Positions 52,642 through 62,312 are shown, counted from the first letter of the stretch. The stretch: DNA of 64,000 nucleotides from JAIPDZ01 sp034522175 (GCA_034522175.1 JAXHLQ010000001.1:3162001-3226000); one strand, 5' to 3'. Notes: generated by a model not told the origin, from the letters alone. A program made the numbers and translations.

Positions 52642-53085
52642 TCTGTCGGTAACAGCGTTCTCTGAGGTTGACCATTCTAAAACAAGGGCAAAATTCAGCT
52701 TTCAGCAAGAGGTACATATCATAAAACAGATCATCTCTGTCAAGTGAAAACCAACCCCCCGAGCGGCCTCAGGCGAGCGGGAAATCGCTTGACGACAAAA
52801 CCCCCATGTCGATAGTAAAAAGGACGGCGGTTTTACAAAACATAGGGGATCTCTCCCCTGATTGAATCACCGTCCCGCGTATCTGATGGCGGTGAGAACC
52901 GGATCGGTCCACTTTTCGCAGCGAATCAAACATGATACACTCGTAAAAAGTCAAAAATACGCTCTTTACGTCATTCCGGCGAAAGCCGGAATCCAGTGTT
53001 ATCAAGAAGTTATCGAACTCCTGGACCCCGTTTTTCAAGGGGGTGACGACTTCTTACGAGACCGTCAAACATGAAAGGAGAACCC
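52642..53085. other. intergenic region with an inverted-repeat element
   Basis: About 440 bp between the divergent Hdr and DUF1847 genes. It contains the element at 52940-53060; the remainder probably holds both promoters, but no clear match was found. Confidence 0.5.
52940..53060. mobile_element. 121-bp element with CTCGTAAAAAGTC inverted ends
   Basis: CTCGTAAAAAGTC (52940-52952) and GACTTCTTACGAG (53048-53060) are inverted repeats with one mismatch. Inside is the hairpin ATTCCGGC/GCCGGAAT (52973-52992), a common repeat core in proteobacterial genomes. It directly abuts the start of the DUF1847 gene and supplies its leader. Confidence 0.6.
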
Positions 53086-53769
53086 ATGGAGAATTCAACA
53101 CACCCCAGTTGTGCCACATGTACCTTCAAAGATCGTATCTGCCGAAAGGAGGATGGGAAAGGGCCTGATTCATGCCCCACCATCCACTACCGGGAGGTCA
53201 TCGACGCGGCCACCCGCGAATATGAAAGGCCTGAAGTCAAGGAATTCGCACGAATGGCGTCTATCCAGGAATCCGAATGCTACCATAACCGTCATATCAA
53301 GCCCTATGTATTTCATCCGGTCAAACCGAGGGTACAGGAGGTCTGTGAGTTTGCGCAGAAAATGGGATACAAGAAACTGGGCATCGCATTCTGCGCAGGG
53401 CTCCACCCCGAGGCCAAGGCATTGAATCGGATTCTCGAGGCTCAGAGCTTCGAGGTGGTTTCCGTTGTGTGTAAGGCGGGGGCCACACCCAAGGAGCGTA
53501 TCGGGATCAAAGAAGAGGAAAAGATTGATATCGGAAATTTTGAATCCATGTGCAGCCCCATTGTCCAGGCCATCATCCTCAACAAGGAAAAGACCGATTT
53601 CAATATCCTGGTGGGCCTGTGTGTGGGACATGATTCCTTATTTTTTAAATACAGCGAGGCCTACACCACTGTACTGGTGGCCAAGGACCGCGTGCTCGGG
53701 CACAACCCCGCTGCCGCCCTTTATACGTCCGGCACCTATTATGCCCGAATGCTTCGTAAGGGATTTTAA
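53086..53769 (+). CDS. DUF1847 metal-binding protein
   Basis: 227 residues from ATG 53086 (AAAGGAG site). Cysteines are arranged as in DUF1847: CATCTFKDRIC ... SCP near the N-terminus, FCAGLHPEAKAL, VVCKAGATPKE, SMCSPIVQA and GLCVGHDSLFFKYS. The family is thought to bind an Fe-S cluster or another metal; the function is not established. It is alone between repeats. Confidence 0.85.
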   Translation: MENSTHPSCATCTFKDRICRKEDGKGPDSCPTIHYREVIDAATREYERPEVKEFARMASIQESECYHNRHIKPYVFHPVKPRVQEVCEFAQKMGYKKLGIAFCAGLHPEAKALNRILEAQSFEVVSVVCKAGATPKERIGIKEEEKIDIGNFESMCSPIVQAIILNKEKTDFNILVGLCVGHDSLFFKYSEAYTTVLVAKDRVLGHNPAAALYTSGTYYARMLRKGF

Positions 53770-54242
53770 GCTTATCCGGCGGGTACGGTGACCCACCCTA
53801 TAGTAAAAGGAAGAAGTGATCCATTTTGCGGTTTCAGGTTTCAGGTATCAGGTGGCACCTATTACCGCAAAGATGGGAGCTTCGACAGGTTTCCCCTCAA
53901 GCGGCGGGATGTGACTCGGAAAGTTTGAAAACAAAGGGTTTAGTTCCATTTTTTGCTGACACCTGGACACTGAAACCTTTCTGACCTCATTTTTTGTGAG
54001 GGCCTGGAGGGCCTAACAGTTTTCATACCCCAACGGCTTTACACCTTAGATCGCCACATGTTATTATGCGCATACGCTCATAACAAAAGGGGGCCTTTGA
54101 AAACGGCTCAATTTCTTTCAAGATCAAGGCGCGTGAAGATTTTAACCACAGGAATAGCGCGACTATTTCGAGGATTAAAATCTGAACGTAACGCAGATAT
54201 TGGATGAAAGGGGGCCTTTTTCAGAGGTCTCGGGAGAGTTGA
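53770..54242. other. intergenic region with repeats and a candidate operator
   Basis: About 470 bp. A short tandem GGTTTCAGGTTTCAGG segment lies near 53831. GGGGGCCTTT occurs at about 54090 and 54208. The operator-like palindrome at 54060-54084 is listed separately. No gene was seen. Confidence 0.5.
54060..54084. promoter_or_regulatory. candidate operator upstream of the DUF134 gene
   Basis: GTTAT...ATAAC (54060-54064 / 54080-54084) encloses GCG-CATA-CGC (54068-54077), a nested palindrome typical of a dimeric regulator site. It is about 160 bp upstream of the regulator gene, so autoregulation is possible. Confidence 0.4.
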
Positions 54243-54575
54243 ATGCCCAGACCCAGAAAACTCAGATCCATCCAGGCCCACCCCGTAGTGACGGCATTTG
54301 TCCCTGAGGGGGTACCGCTCAAGGGAACGGAAACCACCGTACTTCCCTTAGAGGGACTCGAGGCCATCAAACTGAACGACGTTCAGGGTCTTGATCAGGA
54401 AAGTGCGGCAAAGGTGATGAATGTCTCCCGCCAGACCTTCGGACGCATTCTGGTCGAAGCCAGGGCCATTGTGGCCGATGCCCTGGTCTCAGGCAAGGTA
54501 TTGAGGATTGAGGGGGGGCATTTTGATATCGCCCGAGGGGGGGCCGGACGCCGCCGGCGGCGGGGCCGAAGGTAA
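54243..54575 (+). CDS. DUF134 family HTH regulator
   Basis: 110 residues. The start MPRPRKLRSI and the helix-turn-helix (LDQESAAKVMNVSRQTFGRI) are typical of DUF134 proteins, which usually sit with small Fe-S/Mo-cluster-binding proteins. The end is an arginine-rich GRRRRRGRR tail that may bind nucleic acid. It heads a likely three-gene operon with the metallo-beta-lactamase-fold and zinc-ribbon genes. Confidence 0.88.
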   Translation: MPRPRKLRSIQAHPVVTAFVPEGVPLKGTETTVLPLEGLEAIKLNDVQGLDQESAAKVMNVSRQTFGRILVEARAIVADALVSGKVLRIEGGHFDIARGGAGRRRRRGRR

Positions 54576-54622
54576 TTTCAAGTGGCAGCATGCCAAGCCC
54601 CAAAAGAAAGGGACCCTTATAG

Positions 54623-55372
54623 TTGAAGCTATTCCAAAAACATGGCGATGATAACGCCATTTTCGTCCTCTATGACAACCGCGCCGTTACACCGGATATG
54701 ATCCCGGCATGGGGATTTTCTTGCCTGATATTCCTCTCAGGCCATGCGGTTCTTTTCGATACCGGCGGGGACCCCGACATATTGCGCCACAACATAGAGG
54801 CGATGGATCTTGATCTTCACCTCGTGTCCACCATCATCCTTTCCCATGGCCACGGGGACCATGTGGGGGGGCTTTCGGCACTGCTGGGACACTCGCACCC
54901 CATGACTGTCTATTTTCCCCGGTCTTTTCCCAAAGGGTTCGAGGCGGCGATACGCCGAAACGGGGCGGTGGCGGCGGCGGTGGACGGATTCACACAGATT
55001 CATCCGGATCTTTATACCACCGGCGAGATGGGTGTCGGGATCAAAGAGCAGTCCCTCGTATTGAGAACCATCGACGGATTGGTCATCATCACCGGATGCG
55101 CCCACCCGGGCATCGTGGAAACAGTGGAAGCGGTCAACCAGCGTTTTGGGGAACAGATCCATCTCTTTATGGGCGGTTTCCATCTCATGGGTCAGTCTTC
55201 AACCGCACTGACCGGCATTGCCCGCCGGCTGGAGGCGTTGGATGTGGTACGAATCGCGCCCTGTCATTGCAGTGGTGATGCCACCATCGACTTCTTCGAA
55301 GCGCGCTGGAAAATAAATTTCATCTCCATCGGGGCGGGGTCGGTGGTGCCCATACCCGCTCCGTTAATGTGA
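54623..55372 (+). CDS. metallo-beta-lactamase-fold hydrolase
   Basis: 249 residues from TTG 54623. LSHGHGDHVGG supplies the metal site; further ligands are GCAHPGIVE and the C-terminal APCHCSGD. This pattern is that of the family annotated as beta-ribofuranosylaminobenzene-phosphate synthase-like or DUF-type methyl-pterin enzymes common in anaerobes. True substrate unknown. It is 47 bp after the DUF134 gene. Confidence 0.85.
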   Translation: MKLFQKHGDDNAIFVLYDNRAVTPDMIPAWGFSCLIFLSGHAVLFDTGGDPDILRHNIEAMDLDLHLVSTIILSHGHGDHVGGLSALLGHSHPMTVYFPRSFPKGFEAAIRRNGAVAAAVDGFTQIHPDLYTTGEMGVGIKEQSLVLRTIDGLVIITGCAHPGIVETVEAVNQRFGEQIHLFMGGFHLMGQSSTALTGIARRLEALDVVRIAPCHCSGDATIDFFEARWKINFISIGAGSVVPIPAPLM

Positions 55373-55396
55373 ACGGATCAACGGGAGGCCATAGCC

Positions 55397-55612
55397 ATGA
55401 CACCGGAAAAAACAGGCGCCGGCGACCGAGGCCAGGGCCAGAACATGTCCGGCAGAGGAAGGGGCGCAGGCGGGGGCCAGGGTCTCGGGCCGGGCGGCGA
55501 ATGTGTCTGCCCCGGCTGCGGGCACAAGATTCCCCATCACCGGGGAACCCCATGCTTTGAAGTAAAATGCCCGGAATGCGACACCTACATGACCCGGGCC
55601 AAACCGTCCTGA
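55397..55612 (+). CDS. small glycine-rich zinc-ribbon protein
   Basis: 71 residues. A Gly/Arg-rich start (SGRGRGAGGGQGLGPGG) precedes a zinc ribbon (CVCPGCGHKIPHHRGTPC ... KCPEC). Similar small proteins accompany DUF134/NifX-type metal-cluster genes. It follows the hydrolase by 24 bp with a CGGGAGG site. Function unknown; a metal-cluster chaperone is a guess. Confidence 0.7.
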   Translation: MTPEKTGAGDRGQGQNMSGRGRGAGGGQGLGPGGECVCPGCGHKIPHHRGTPCFEVKCPECDTYMTRAKPS

Positions 55613-55651
55613 CGCGGTGCCGGCGTCAATAACGGCACCTGGTTTTTTTGT

Positions 55652-56446
55652 TCAACGGGGGGAGTTATTCCGCTTGAGGTGTGCGCGGGTTTTTGCATAC
55701 ACATCGGCTACCCGGCTGTTACCGCGAGGGAGCGCATCCCGCAGCATATCGAGATACCCCTTTTCTGCGACCATCTCAAATGTTCGCGGAAAATTCAGAT
55801 CATAGACCCATCCCATCTGAAGCATCTTGAAATCGTTCAGTGTCCTGAGATCGGTCATCTGTACCAGCCGACCCTCCATCAGGGTCTCATGGACTTTATC
55901 TGAGATTTCCGGCGTATCCGGCAGGTCCAGTTCGATGGTGGGATTCCGGCCGTTGGCGGCAGTCCGGTAATAGTCTGTTACCACGTGCCAGATATCCACC
56001 TTGTCCGCATCCCTGATGAGCTTAAGGGAAAAAAGGCAACGCGGATCCGCATGTGCAGGGAGGGCCGCGCGGTTATGGTACTTCACCACCCGTCGAATGA
56101 CACCGGCCGTTTTCGAATCCAAAGGTTCCAAGACGCCTTCGTCATCGATAACCTTTACACCGAGTGCCGCGTGATCCGCTGATCTGCTGTCGGAAAAGGT
56201 TCGGTATCTGCGGTACTGCTCAAATCGGCCGATGTCGTGCAGCAGCGCAGCCGCTTCCGCCATGGCCAAGTCATGTGCCGAAAGCCTGAGACTGTGACCA
56301 ATATCCACCGCAGCCTCGCAAACCCGCCGGGTATGATCCCGCTTTAGATCCATGCTTTTCTGAACCACCCGATTTTGGGAATCGAACTGGTGTGTGTAGG
56401 CGTCAAACCATTTCTTGAGGCCCGGCAACAATTCCTGTATGTCCAT
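55652..56446 (-). CDS. HD-domain phosphohydrolase
   Basis: 264 residues from ATG 56446 (TTGGAGA site). H-x(n)-LLHDIGRFEQY (HD pair), DHAALGVKVI and the later RDADKVDIWH aspartate form the HD metal site. The best guess is a nucleotide or cyclic-dinucleotide-type phosphohydrolase, but the short length and lack of a GYP motif argue against c-di-GMP. Substrate unknown. Confidence 0.85.
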   Translation of the reverse strand: MDIQELLPGLKKWFDAYTHQFDSQNRVVQKSMDLKRDHTRRVCEAAVDIGHSLRLSAHDLAMAEAAALLHDIGRFEQYRRYRTFSDSRSADHAALGVKVIDDEGVLEPLDSKTAGVIRRVVKYHNRAALPAHADPRCLFSLKLIRDADKVDIWHVVTDYYRTAANGRNPTIELDLPDTPEISDKVHETLMEGRLVQMTDLRTLNDFKMLQMGWVYDLNFPRTFEMVAEKGYLDMLRDALPRGNSRVADVYAKTRAHLKRNNSPR

Positions 56447-56512
56447 TTCAAATCTCCAAAATGAACGCATCGAATGAAATAGACATGCTGACAGATGCCA
56501 AAATAAAAGCTG

Positions 56513-56926
56513 TCAAGAGGATGAAAAAATTTCAAATCCGGCTGTGAGGAAATGGCGGTCTGAGGTTAACGCTTTTTCGATACCCAGCTCCTTCATCACG
56601 ACGAAGCTCGTGCAGTCGGTAAAGGAAAAGGATTGATCCTTCCACTTGAAAAACCATTGGACGGCGCGTCCTACCCTGTCAGGCGTCACCCACTCCGTTT
56701 TACATCGAAGGCTTCCCGACACTTGTTCCCACCATTGTTCAGCGGCGGACAGACCAAGGCGCATGCGGATCAAGGTCAAGGTTTCATCGAGAATATAATT
56801 GGAAACGACCAGCATCCCGCCCGCTTCCAACCACTCGTCCCGAGCAGTCCGGAAGGAAGCGTGCATAGGATCCTTGCCATCAGCCATGGACATCCAACCG
56901 GCCGTATCCACAAACAGGTGTTTCAT
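56513..56926 (-). CDS. PIN-domain toxin (VapC-like)
   Basis: 137 residues from ATG 56926 (alternative 56941). MKHLFVDTAGW gives the first acidic residue, DETLTL the second, and SFTDCTSFVVMK with TSDRHF the rest of the PIN ribonuclease site. It overlaps the antitoxin stop codon by one base (ATGA type). It probably cleaves RNA when released from the antitoxin. Confidence 0.87.
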   Translation of the reverse strand: MKHLFVDTAGWMSMADGKDPMHASFRTARDEWLEAGGMLVVSNYILDETLTLIRMRLGLSAAEQWWEQVSGSLRCKTEWVTPDRVGRAVQWFFKWKDQSFSFTDCTSFVVMKELGIEKALTSDRHFLTAGFEIFSSS

Positions 56927-57180
56927 CAAACACCATTCCAATATAGGACAGCGTCGTGTTCTTTCGAGCTCAATCCGTCGGTCGATTCTCCAACGGCACC
57001 GGCCTGATACAAGGGGTCTTTTTCAAGCGGGATGACCGGGTATGACTCTTCATCGATGGGGACGATCCGAAAAGCTGGACGGCTTCTGTAAAGCACCGTA
57101 AATTGTTCTCCGCCGCGAACACGCTCCACGATTTGCGAAAGCGTAGCCCGAAGCTCTTTTGTATTGATGACTGTTTTCAT
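56926..57180 (-). CDS. Phd/YefM-type antitoxin
   Basis: 84 residues from ATG 57180 with GGAGG upstream. MKTVINTKELRATLSQIVERV and VRGGEQFTVLYRSRPAFRIVP form the Phd/YefM DNA-binding fold. The acidic C-terminus would wrap the PIN toxin encoded downstream. It probably represses its own operon. Confidence 0.85.
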   Translation of the reverse strand: MKTVINTKELRATLSQIVERVRGGEQFTVLYRSRPAFRIVPIDEESYPVIPLEKDPLYQAGAVGESTDGLSSKEHDAVLYWNGV

Positions 57181-57570
57181 TTCAATACCTCCTGGCAAAG
57201 CCCTCAAGTTCATCTTGAGTTTAACAATCTACAAATTCCGTGTCAACGGGTAAACGCCCATCGATAATGAGATGAGACGCAAGAAGTCGCTTTTTGATGA
57301 TGAAATATAGCGAAAACGCAGAAATATCTAAATATTTCGAATACATATAAAATCATAACTTTAGTTTTCTTTTCAAAACGTTAATTTCAGATTTATCCGG
57401 CCGGTTTCGGATTTTAAAAAATTGACGGTCCGGTATTTTCAAAAAACTAACCAGATGCCCTTAGCCGAATGCCTCCCGTCTCCCGCCGTGGAAAGTCTAT
57501 AAATTTAATCGAATGGACTGACATGTCCCGTGATAGGGGAGGAATATGTCGTTTTTTTTGTTGATCTGCA
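57181..57570. other. intergenic region between two divergent toxin modules
   Basis: About 390 bp, AT rich. From about 57270 to 57345 lies a degraded piece of the dispersed repeat (AAGAAGTCGCTTTTTGATGA, then GCGAAAACGCAG and ATATCTAAATATTTCG). Nothing else was seen. Confidence 0.5.
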
Positions 57571-57605
57571 TTGAACAGCGATTTTGAACGTGATAGACTA
57601 GTCTA
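57571..57605 (+). promoter_or_regulatory. promoter and operator of the second Phd/PIN module
   Basis: TTGAAC (57571) is followed after 17 bases by TAGACT (57594). The -10 lies inside a perfect 12-bp palindrome, TAGACTAGTCTA (57594-57605), which is placed ideally for autorepression by the antitoxin. Confidence 0.6.
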
Positions 57606-57627
57606 AAACTGATCTGAGAGGTATGTT

Positions 57628-57867
57628 ATGGAAAAAGTAGGCGCATATGAAGCCAAAACCCATTTACCCAAATTGCTGGAACGGGTGATGAAAGGTGAGC
57701 GCATCACCATTACAAGACATGGTGTACCTGTCGCCGTCTTGCAGTCTCCTGATCCTGAAAAGGCAGTGGATACGAAATCGGTCATCGCTGAAATTCGTAA
57801 ATTGCGCAATAGGCATGCCCTCGCCGGTCTCTCGATCCGGGAAATGATCGAAAACGGAAGGCGATGA
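57628..57867 (+). CDS. Phd/YefM-type antitoxin
   Basis: 79 residues: VGAYEAKTHLPKLLERVMKG and RITITRHGVPVAVLQSP are the Phd/YefM core; the C-terminal LAGLSIREMIENGRR helix contacts the toxin. ATG 57628 is followed directly (stop 57867) by the PIN gene. The palindrome in its promoter is the likely operator. Confidence 0.88.
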   Translation: MEKVGAYEAKTHLPKLLERVMKGERITITRHGVPVAVLQSPDPEKAVDTKSVIAEIRKLRNRHALAGLSIREMIENGRR

Positions 57868-58287
57868 ATGGGCCAATCTTTTGTTATTGATAATTCCGTG
57901 GTGATGTCGTGGTGCTTCAAGGATGAGGCGAGCGAGTATGCAGACGCTGTTCTGGATTCCCTTCAGGAGTCGAGTGCCTTGGTGCCGTCGATCTGGCCAC
58001 TTGAGGTAGTGAACGTGTTGCTCGTGGCTGAACGAAAGAGGAGGCTCAGCAAGGCAGATAGTGTACGATTCATCACCCTATTGTCTAAGCTCCCGATCAT
58101 CGTTGAGTACGAGCGAACAGAAACCATGATGAATGAACTGTTGACATTGGCCCGGGTGAATAATCTTTCCAGCTATGATACCGCTTATCTTGATCTCTCA
58201 TTGAGAAAAGGCTTGCCAATATCCACAACTGACACTCGACTCATAAAGGCAGCAAAAAACGCCGATGTGACCATTTTTATGGGCTAA
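57868..58287 (+). CDS. PIN-domain toxin (VapC-like)
   Basis: 139 residues. FVIDNSVVMSWCFKDE holds the first Asp, PLEVVNVL the Glu, and SSYDTAYLDLSLRKGLPIST plus TTDTRL the remaining acidic residues of the PIN ribonuclease site. It begins right at the antitoxin stop. Sequence differs clearly from the other PIN toxin at 56513, so the two modules have separate origins. Confidence 0.9.
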   Translation: MGQSFVIDNSVVMSWCFKDEASEYADAVLDSLQESSALVPSIWPLEVVNVLLVAERKRRLSKADSVRFITLLSKLPIIVEYERTETMMNELLTLARVNNLSSYDTAYLDLSLRKGLPISTTDTRLIKAAKNADVTIFMG

Positions 58288-58479
58288 AAAAAGCCGGGCT
58301 CACATCTTGAAGGGGATAGAGGAAATGTGAACACGCCTCATTTCCCGCTCTCAAGTCATCATCAAGAGCAAGAAACGCCCCGACAGAATAATAGAAACAC
58401 CTGTGTATAATTATGGATGACAAAACCGCCCAACCCTCATAAGGCTTCCGAATGCGAAATGAGAGGGACGGCCTCTTTT

Positions 58480-58923
58480 CTACGGATGGTTCAGCTTTCC
58501 CGGTCGTTCCTTTTTACCGCCTTGTTCGTCCAAATATTCACTCCAGAGCCGGCTTCGCAATTCATTAATCTTTCCGAATCTATTCTCCAGAGCAACGATG
58601 ATTGCGGGATTGTCTTTGTCCATGGCATCCTTCAGCTCCTCACAGAGGTAGGTGTGGCACAGAAAGGGTCTGGAGAAATAGTCCAGGGTGCAACCCAATT
58701 TTCTTAGGAACCTGCATCCTTTTTTTGAGAACGCTTTCCTTCTCCATTTGGGGGGCCGTCCGGAGGCTTTGAGAAAGATGATGTCTTTGTCGTTGTAAAG
58801 ATAGTGAACCCTTAGACAGCAGGGGAACTTGCAGCTGGGGCATATGCGTGTCACATACGGTTTTTGACACGCACCGGCCTCTGATATGAGTTTTTCTATT
58901 TTGCCGACTGTTTCGGCGATCAT
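58480..58923 (-). CDS. cysteine-cluster protein of unknown function (YkgJ-like pattern)
   Basis: 147 residues with many Cys: RICPSCKFPCC, KGCRFLRKLGC and RPFLCHTYLC. The order CxxCxxxCC, then C-FL, then RPFLC is reminiscent of YkgJ-type cluster proteins that bind zinc or Fe-S, but the match is loose. It is alone. Function unknown. Confidence 0.6.
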   Translation of the reverse strand: MIAETVGKIEKLISEAGACQKPYVTRICPSCKFPCCLRVHYLYNDKDIIFLKASGRPPKWRRKAFSKKGCRFLRKLGCTLDYFSRPFLCHTYLCEELKDAMDKDNPAIIVALENRFGKINELRSRLWSEYLDEQGGKKERPGKLNHP

Positions 58924-59023
58924 TATTCCCTACCTTTTCATCGGGCCTTTGGCGTCAGGTCTCCGGTTTGAGTCTTATCGATTTCTGACAAAGGTCAAAC
59001 GTAGATCTGAGCCCTTTTACTTG

Positions 59024-59929
59024 TCACGATGACAATTTCAATCTCAACCCGGCCTTCCCCATCATGTCTCGCAGCTCAGGGTCAGCACGATCTTCGATTT
59101 GCTCCACTGTAAAACGGACCGTCTCACTCAAAGCGACAGCCTCTTTGAGGTATCGCACAGTATTAAACCTATCTCCACGATGAAAGTAGGCATGCGCTGC
59201 AAGGCCCAGAAGCGTTCCGCGCATTTCATCGGAATGCATGGTCTTTTCCTGAGCGAGTATGGTTTCAGGGTCTACCAGCCCTTCTTCAACCCAGCCGATA
59301 GCCTCAGGAAGAAGACCATCTTTGCTGCCCAGTATAAATAGCAAATTGGGATCAACACCACGTGCTTTCAGGGTACGAAGCGTATTCTTGACACGCTGGA
59401 AATGTGTCTCCAAAGGACAGAACCGCATCAAACTGTCCCAGGCTTCAATGGATGGATTCGCAACAAAGGCATCAAGAGATTTTTCCCATCTGGCCGGCGT
59501 CCTATTGAGCTCATCCACCATGGCTTGAATCGTCTCGCGATCCGGACAAGCCGGATTATCAAGCATCATGCGACCCATTGCACCCAGAGCGACCTCATCT
59601 CCGGAGTCATACAATAAGGTTATAAGCCGGAGACCAGCCCCACTATTTTCGGTGAAAAGGGACCGCGTCAACATCGTTCGCAGCCCTTCTTCGTCACCTT
59701 CCAAGAGAAAGCGCAGCTCAGCGTCAAGCCTCTCAAAGCGTCCACGCCTGGTGGCGAGATCGCCAGGCCGGACATGAACCTTTGGAGGAATGTTATCCAG
59801 GACCTCTTGGGTTATGCCGGCCATCTTTTGGAGGTCCTCATCGGACATATCAGAGAGCTCTTTCCAAGGGAGATCGTCCGACGGGCACCTGAGCCATCGT
59901 TCAAGAAATTCACTGACCTCTGTATCCAC
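59024..59929 (-). CDS. helical protein of unknown function
   Basis: 301 residues, acidic, almost wholly helical, resembling TPR/HEAT-like solenoids (LGLAAHAYFHRGDRFNTVRY is TPR-like). No signal or membrane segment. No family recognised. It probably serves protein-protein contacts. Confidence 0.6.
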   Translation of the reverse strand: MDTEVSEFLERWLRCPSDDLPWKELSDMSDEDLQKMAGITQEVLDNIPPKVHVRPGDLATRRGRFERLDAELRFLLEGDEEGLRTMLTRSLFTENSGAGLRLITLLYDSGDEVALGAMGRMMLDNPACPDRETIQAMVDELNRTPARWEKSLDAFVANPSIEAWDSLMRFCPLETHFQRVKNTLRTLKARGVDPNLLFILGSKDGLLPEAIGWVEEGLVDPETILAQEKTMHSDEMRGTLLGLAAHAYFHRGDRFNTVRYLKEAVALSETVRFTVEQIEDRADPELRDMMGKAGLRLKLSS

Positions 59930-60281
59930 GGGTCATTTCACCAGACTGAGAAAAAAGAGTTACGCGCCTTGTCCACAGGCAATCGGAACTTCATATTATA
60001 ATTTATCCTTCGAACGGAAAGCGGGCGGCCTTTAGACTGAGCAGTCCTCTCACAGCTATTCGCTACCAAAGCAGACTGCCTTTCGCGAACCGCCAGAAAT
60101 AGCACGGTCTACTCGAGCATCTTGTTCGCGGGAACGGTGCAATGAGCTTCCTGCCCAGACCTGATGCTGGGCAGTGCTGTTATCCATAATTATATACCCC
60201 ATGTTCCGGACTCAAGGCGAAAAAAACAATGATAACAACTGTTTGTCAATTTTTTTTCTGCGACTACACACATTGGAGCAC
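59930..60281. other. gap upstream of the transposase gene end
   Basis: About 350 bp with no gene recognised. CTGCGACTACA at about 60258 resembles CTGTGACTACA at 62069 and 62159 on the other side of the transposase gene; all three are in the same orientation. Confidence 0.4.
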
Positions 60282-62051
60282 TCATTGTTGCGGGTCTATG
60301 GCGATCTGCGGCAGTGAAAGTTTCTCCAACAGCGCCCTTGTAATTTCCGGCAGTTTGACTGCTTTTGTGAACATGTAACCGCTTCTGGAGCCCTCAAGCG
60401 TTGCAATGTCAATATCTTTGAAGGGAGCATAGAGCTCCTTGGAGTTTAGATAGTCGTTCTCACCTGTCGATTTTCGTTGGTTGGCAAGATATCGGTTAAT
60501 GAAATAAGCCAGGATACAGATTGTGTAAACCGCTTTCACATGCGCCTCGGTGTTTACGAAGAAAGGCCGTAGCTTCAGGAATGATTTCACATTTTTGAAG
60601 ACATCCTCGATCTTTGTTTTCTCCCGATAGGCTTTGATAATGGATTGGGGCTTGACTTTGAAACCACGTCCCTGCTTTTCAATATGGTTGGTGATGAAGA
60701 CACACACACCATCTAAAAGCTTGTCGGATTCGATGACATCAGTGTTTTTGCTTATTTGCACCTGGAAGCTTTTGATATCCTTGACGGTGCCGTTTTTTAA
60801 TTTCCTCTGAACGATCAGGGGTTTGAGTACAGGGGGATCGAAGTATTTCCTGATTTTGTGTCTCTTGAGTTCTTTGATTACGCGGCTCTTGGTGGCCTCA
60901 AAATCCCTGTCTCTTCGGGCTGTCTTGAGATCCTTGTTCTCTTTTTTGAGGTAATCTAAAAAGAGAGATATTTTCTCATCGCGATTTTTGCGGTCTTCTC
61001 TGAAAAATGTGGGATTAAAACCAAGGACATAGCGTTTGTTATTCATCACCCCAGCGTCTTTAAAGTACAGCTGGTCATCGTACTTCTTAAATCCAGCTGG
61101 CAGTGGCTCATTTTCAGCCACCAGTCCTTTGAAAGGCTCCAGGCTGACCCCACAGCCGGGGATCTGGTTCCGGTCAAGGGCTGAGATGTATTTCATTTGT
61201 GCATCTTCGATCAGACTCGCGTTATCGTCAGAAATAATGCCTCTGTCGAAAACCAGGGTGACATTTTTTTGGCCCAAACCAAACCGGGTCTTACAGGCAT
61301 TGATATTTGTCCTGAGCGTTTTGACCTCAGCGGTATTGCCGGGAAATACATCCCACTTGAAGGGATACCCCTCATCGTTAATGAGGACCCCGAGTAAGAC
61401 CTGCCGCCTGCCATGACATTCCGCCTTCCCTTTACCGAAGGCTGAAAGATTACATTTGTACCCGACGAAATAGGTAGTAGACAGATCGTAGTTCACAAAA
61501 TCAAACGATTCGGGTTTATCACCGTAAATCCTTTTGAAAAGGTAATTCTCTATAGAGACTTTGTTCTTATGGATCTTGTCCAGTTCGTAATAAATCTTAT
61601 CATCGTTTAGACCTGAAAGATCAAAGCCAAGCACCTCTTTTAAGGCGATCTTTTGGGCCCACATGGGAACGGAATAATGAGAACACGGATCGGTACATCT
61701 GTTGATCGTCAAAATCCTGGCCATAGTGTTTGTAGGAAGGACACTCTCGGTAACGTCACAAGTAAATGCCCCATCCAGTTGCCACTGATCCCACAGTGCA
61801 TTGACCACAGCGATGTCGAGATAGCTCCTGGTTTCCTGGAGTACAATGTCCTTGAGTCGGGTAACCACTTGGTCTTCACTCTGAACGACCTCCAAGATCA
61901 ATCTGATTTGTTCAGCCTGTTCATCTGTCAGCTTTCCAAGCCGCCAAATAATCCGTTTTCTTACGGTTTTGCCGTCCCGATAAGATTCGGCGATGACGTA
62001 AGACTTATATTTTTGTCTCTTATATGTGGAGGTGCTGTAGCCCAGATGCAT
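60282..62051 (-). mobile_element. IS1634-family transposase, apparently intact
   Basis: 589 residues. The DDE core matches the IS4-related IS1634 group: FVNYDLSTTYFVG, VLINDEGYPFKWDVFPGNTAE, VTLVFDRGIISDDN and the C-terminal KTKIEDVFKNVKSFLKLRPF (Y/E-x6-K/R region). The N-terminus (KSYVIAESYRDGKTVRKRI) is typical too. No frameshift or stop. Clear inverted repeats were not found, so the exact ends of the element are undefined. It is the only complete transposase in the window. Confidence 0.88.
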
Positions 62052-62241
62052 GATATGCCCTCAAGCAATTCTGTGACTACATTACCATTTAAAATCACAC
62101 TTGTCAACCCTTTTTATAGGCCATTTTGACGGTTAAAGCCATTTTTGATATATTTTTTCTGTGACTACACTTTTGACCATGTCTCCGCAAAACGCCTAAA
62201 AATAGAGGTTTCGTCAAAACCTTTCCGGAATAGGGGATATA

Positions 62242-62312
62242 AGGACATCTCAAAGCGTTTATTCATCAAAGCCTTTCTGGGCTTGTGAGTGGTGGTTTGT
62301 CAAAGTTATCAC
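62242..62312. repeat. direct repeat, copy A (at the radC break)
   Basis: A 51-base stretch starting AGGACATCTCAAAGCGTTTA is identical to 63349-63399, and the similarity continues with small gaps to about 62312/63420. It includes the small hairpin AAGCC/GGCTT. It encodes the odd C-terminus of the truncated RadC. Confidence 0.75.

Noticed and set aside
60250..62170. CTGYGACTACA motifs as terminal inverted repeats of the IS1634-type element
   Set aside because: All copies are in the same orientation and one is internal to one side; inverted ends could not be shown.
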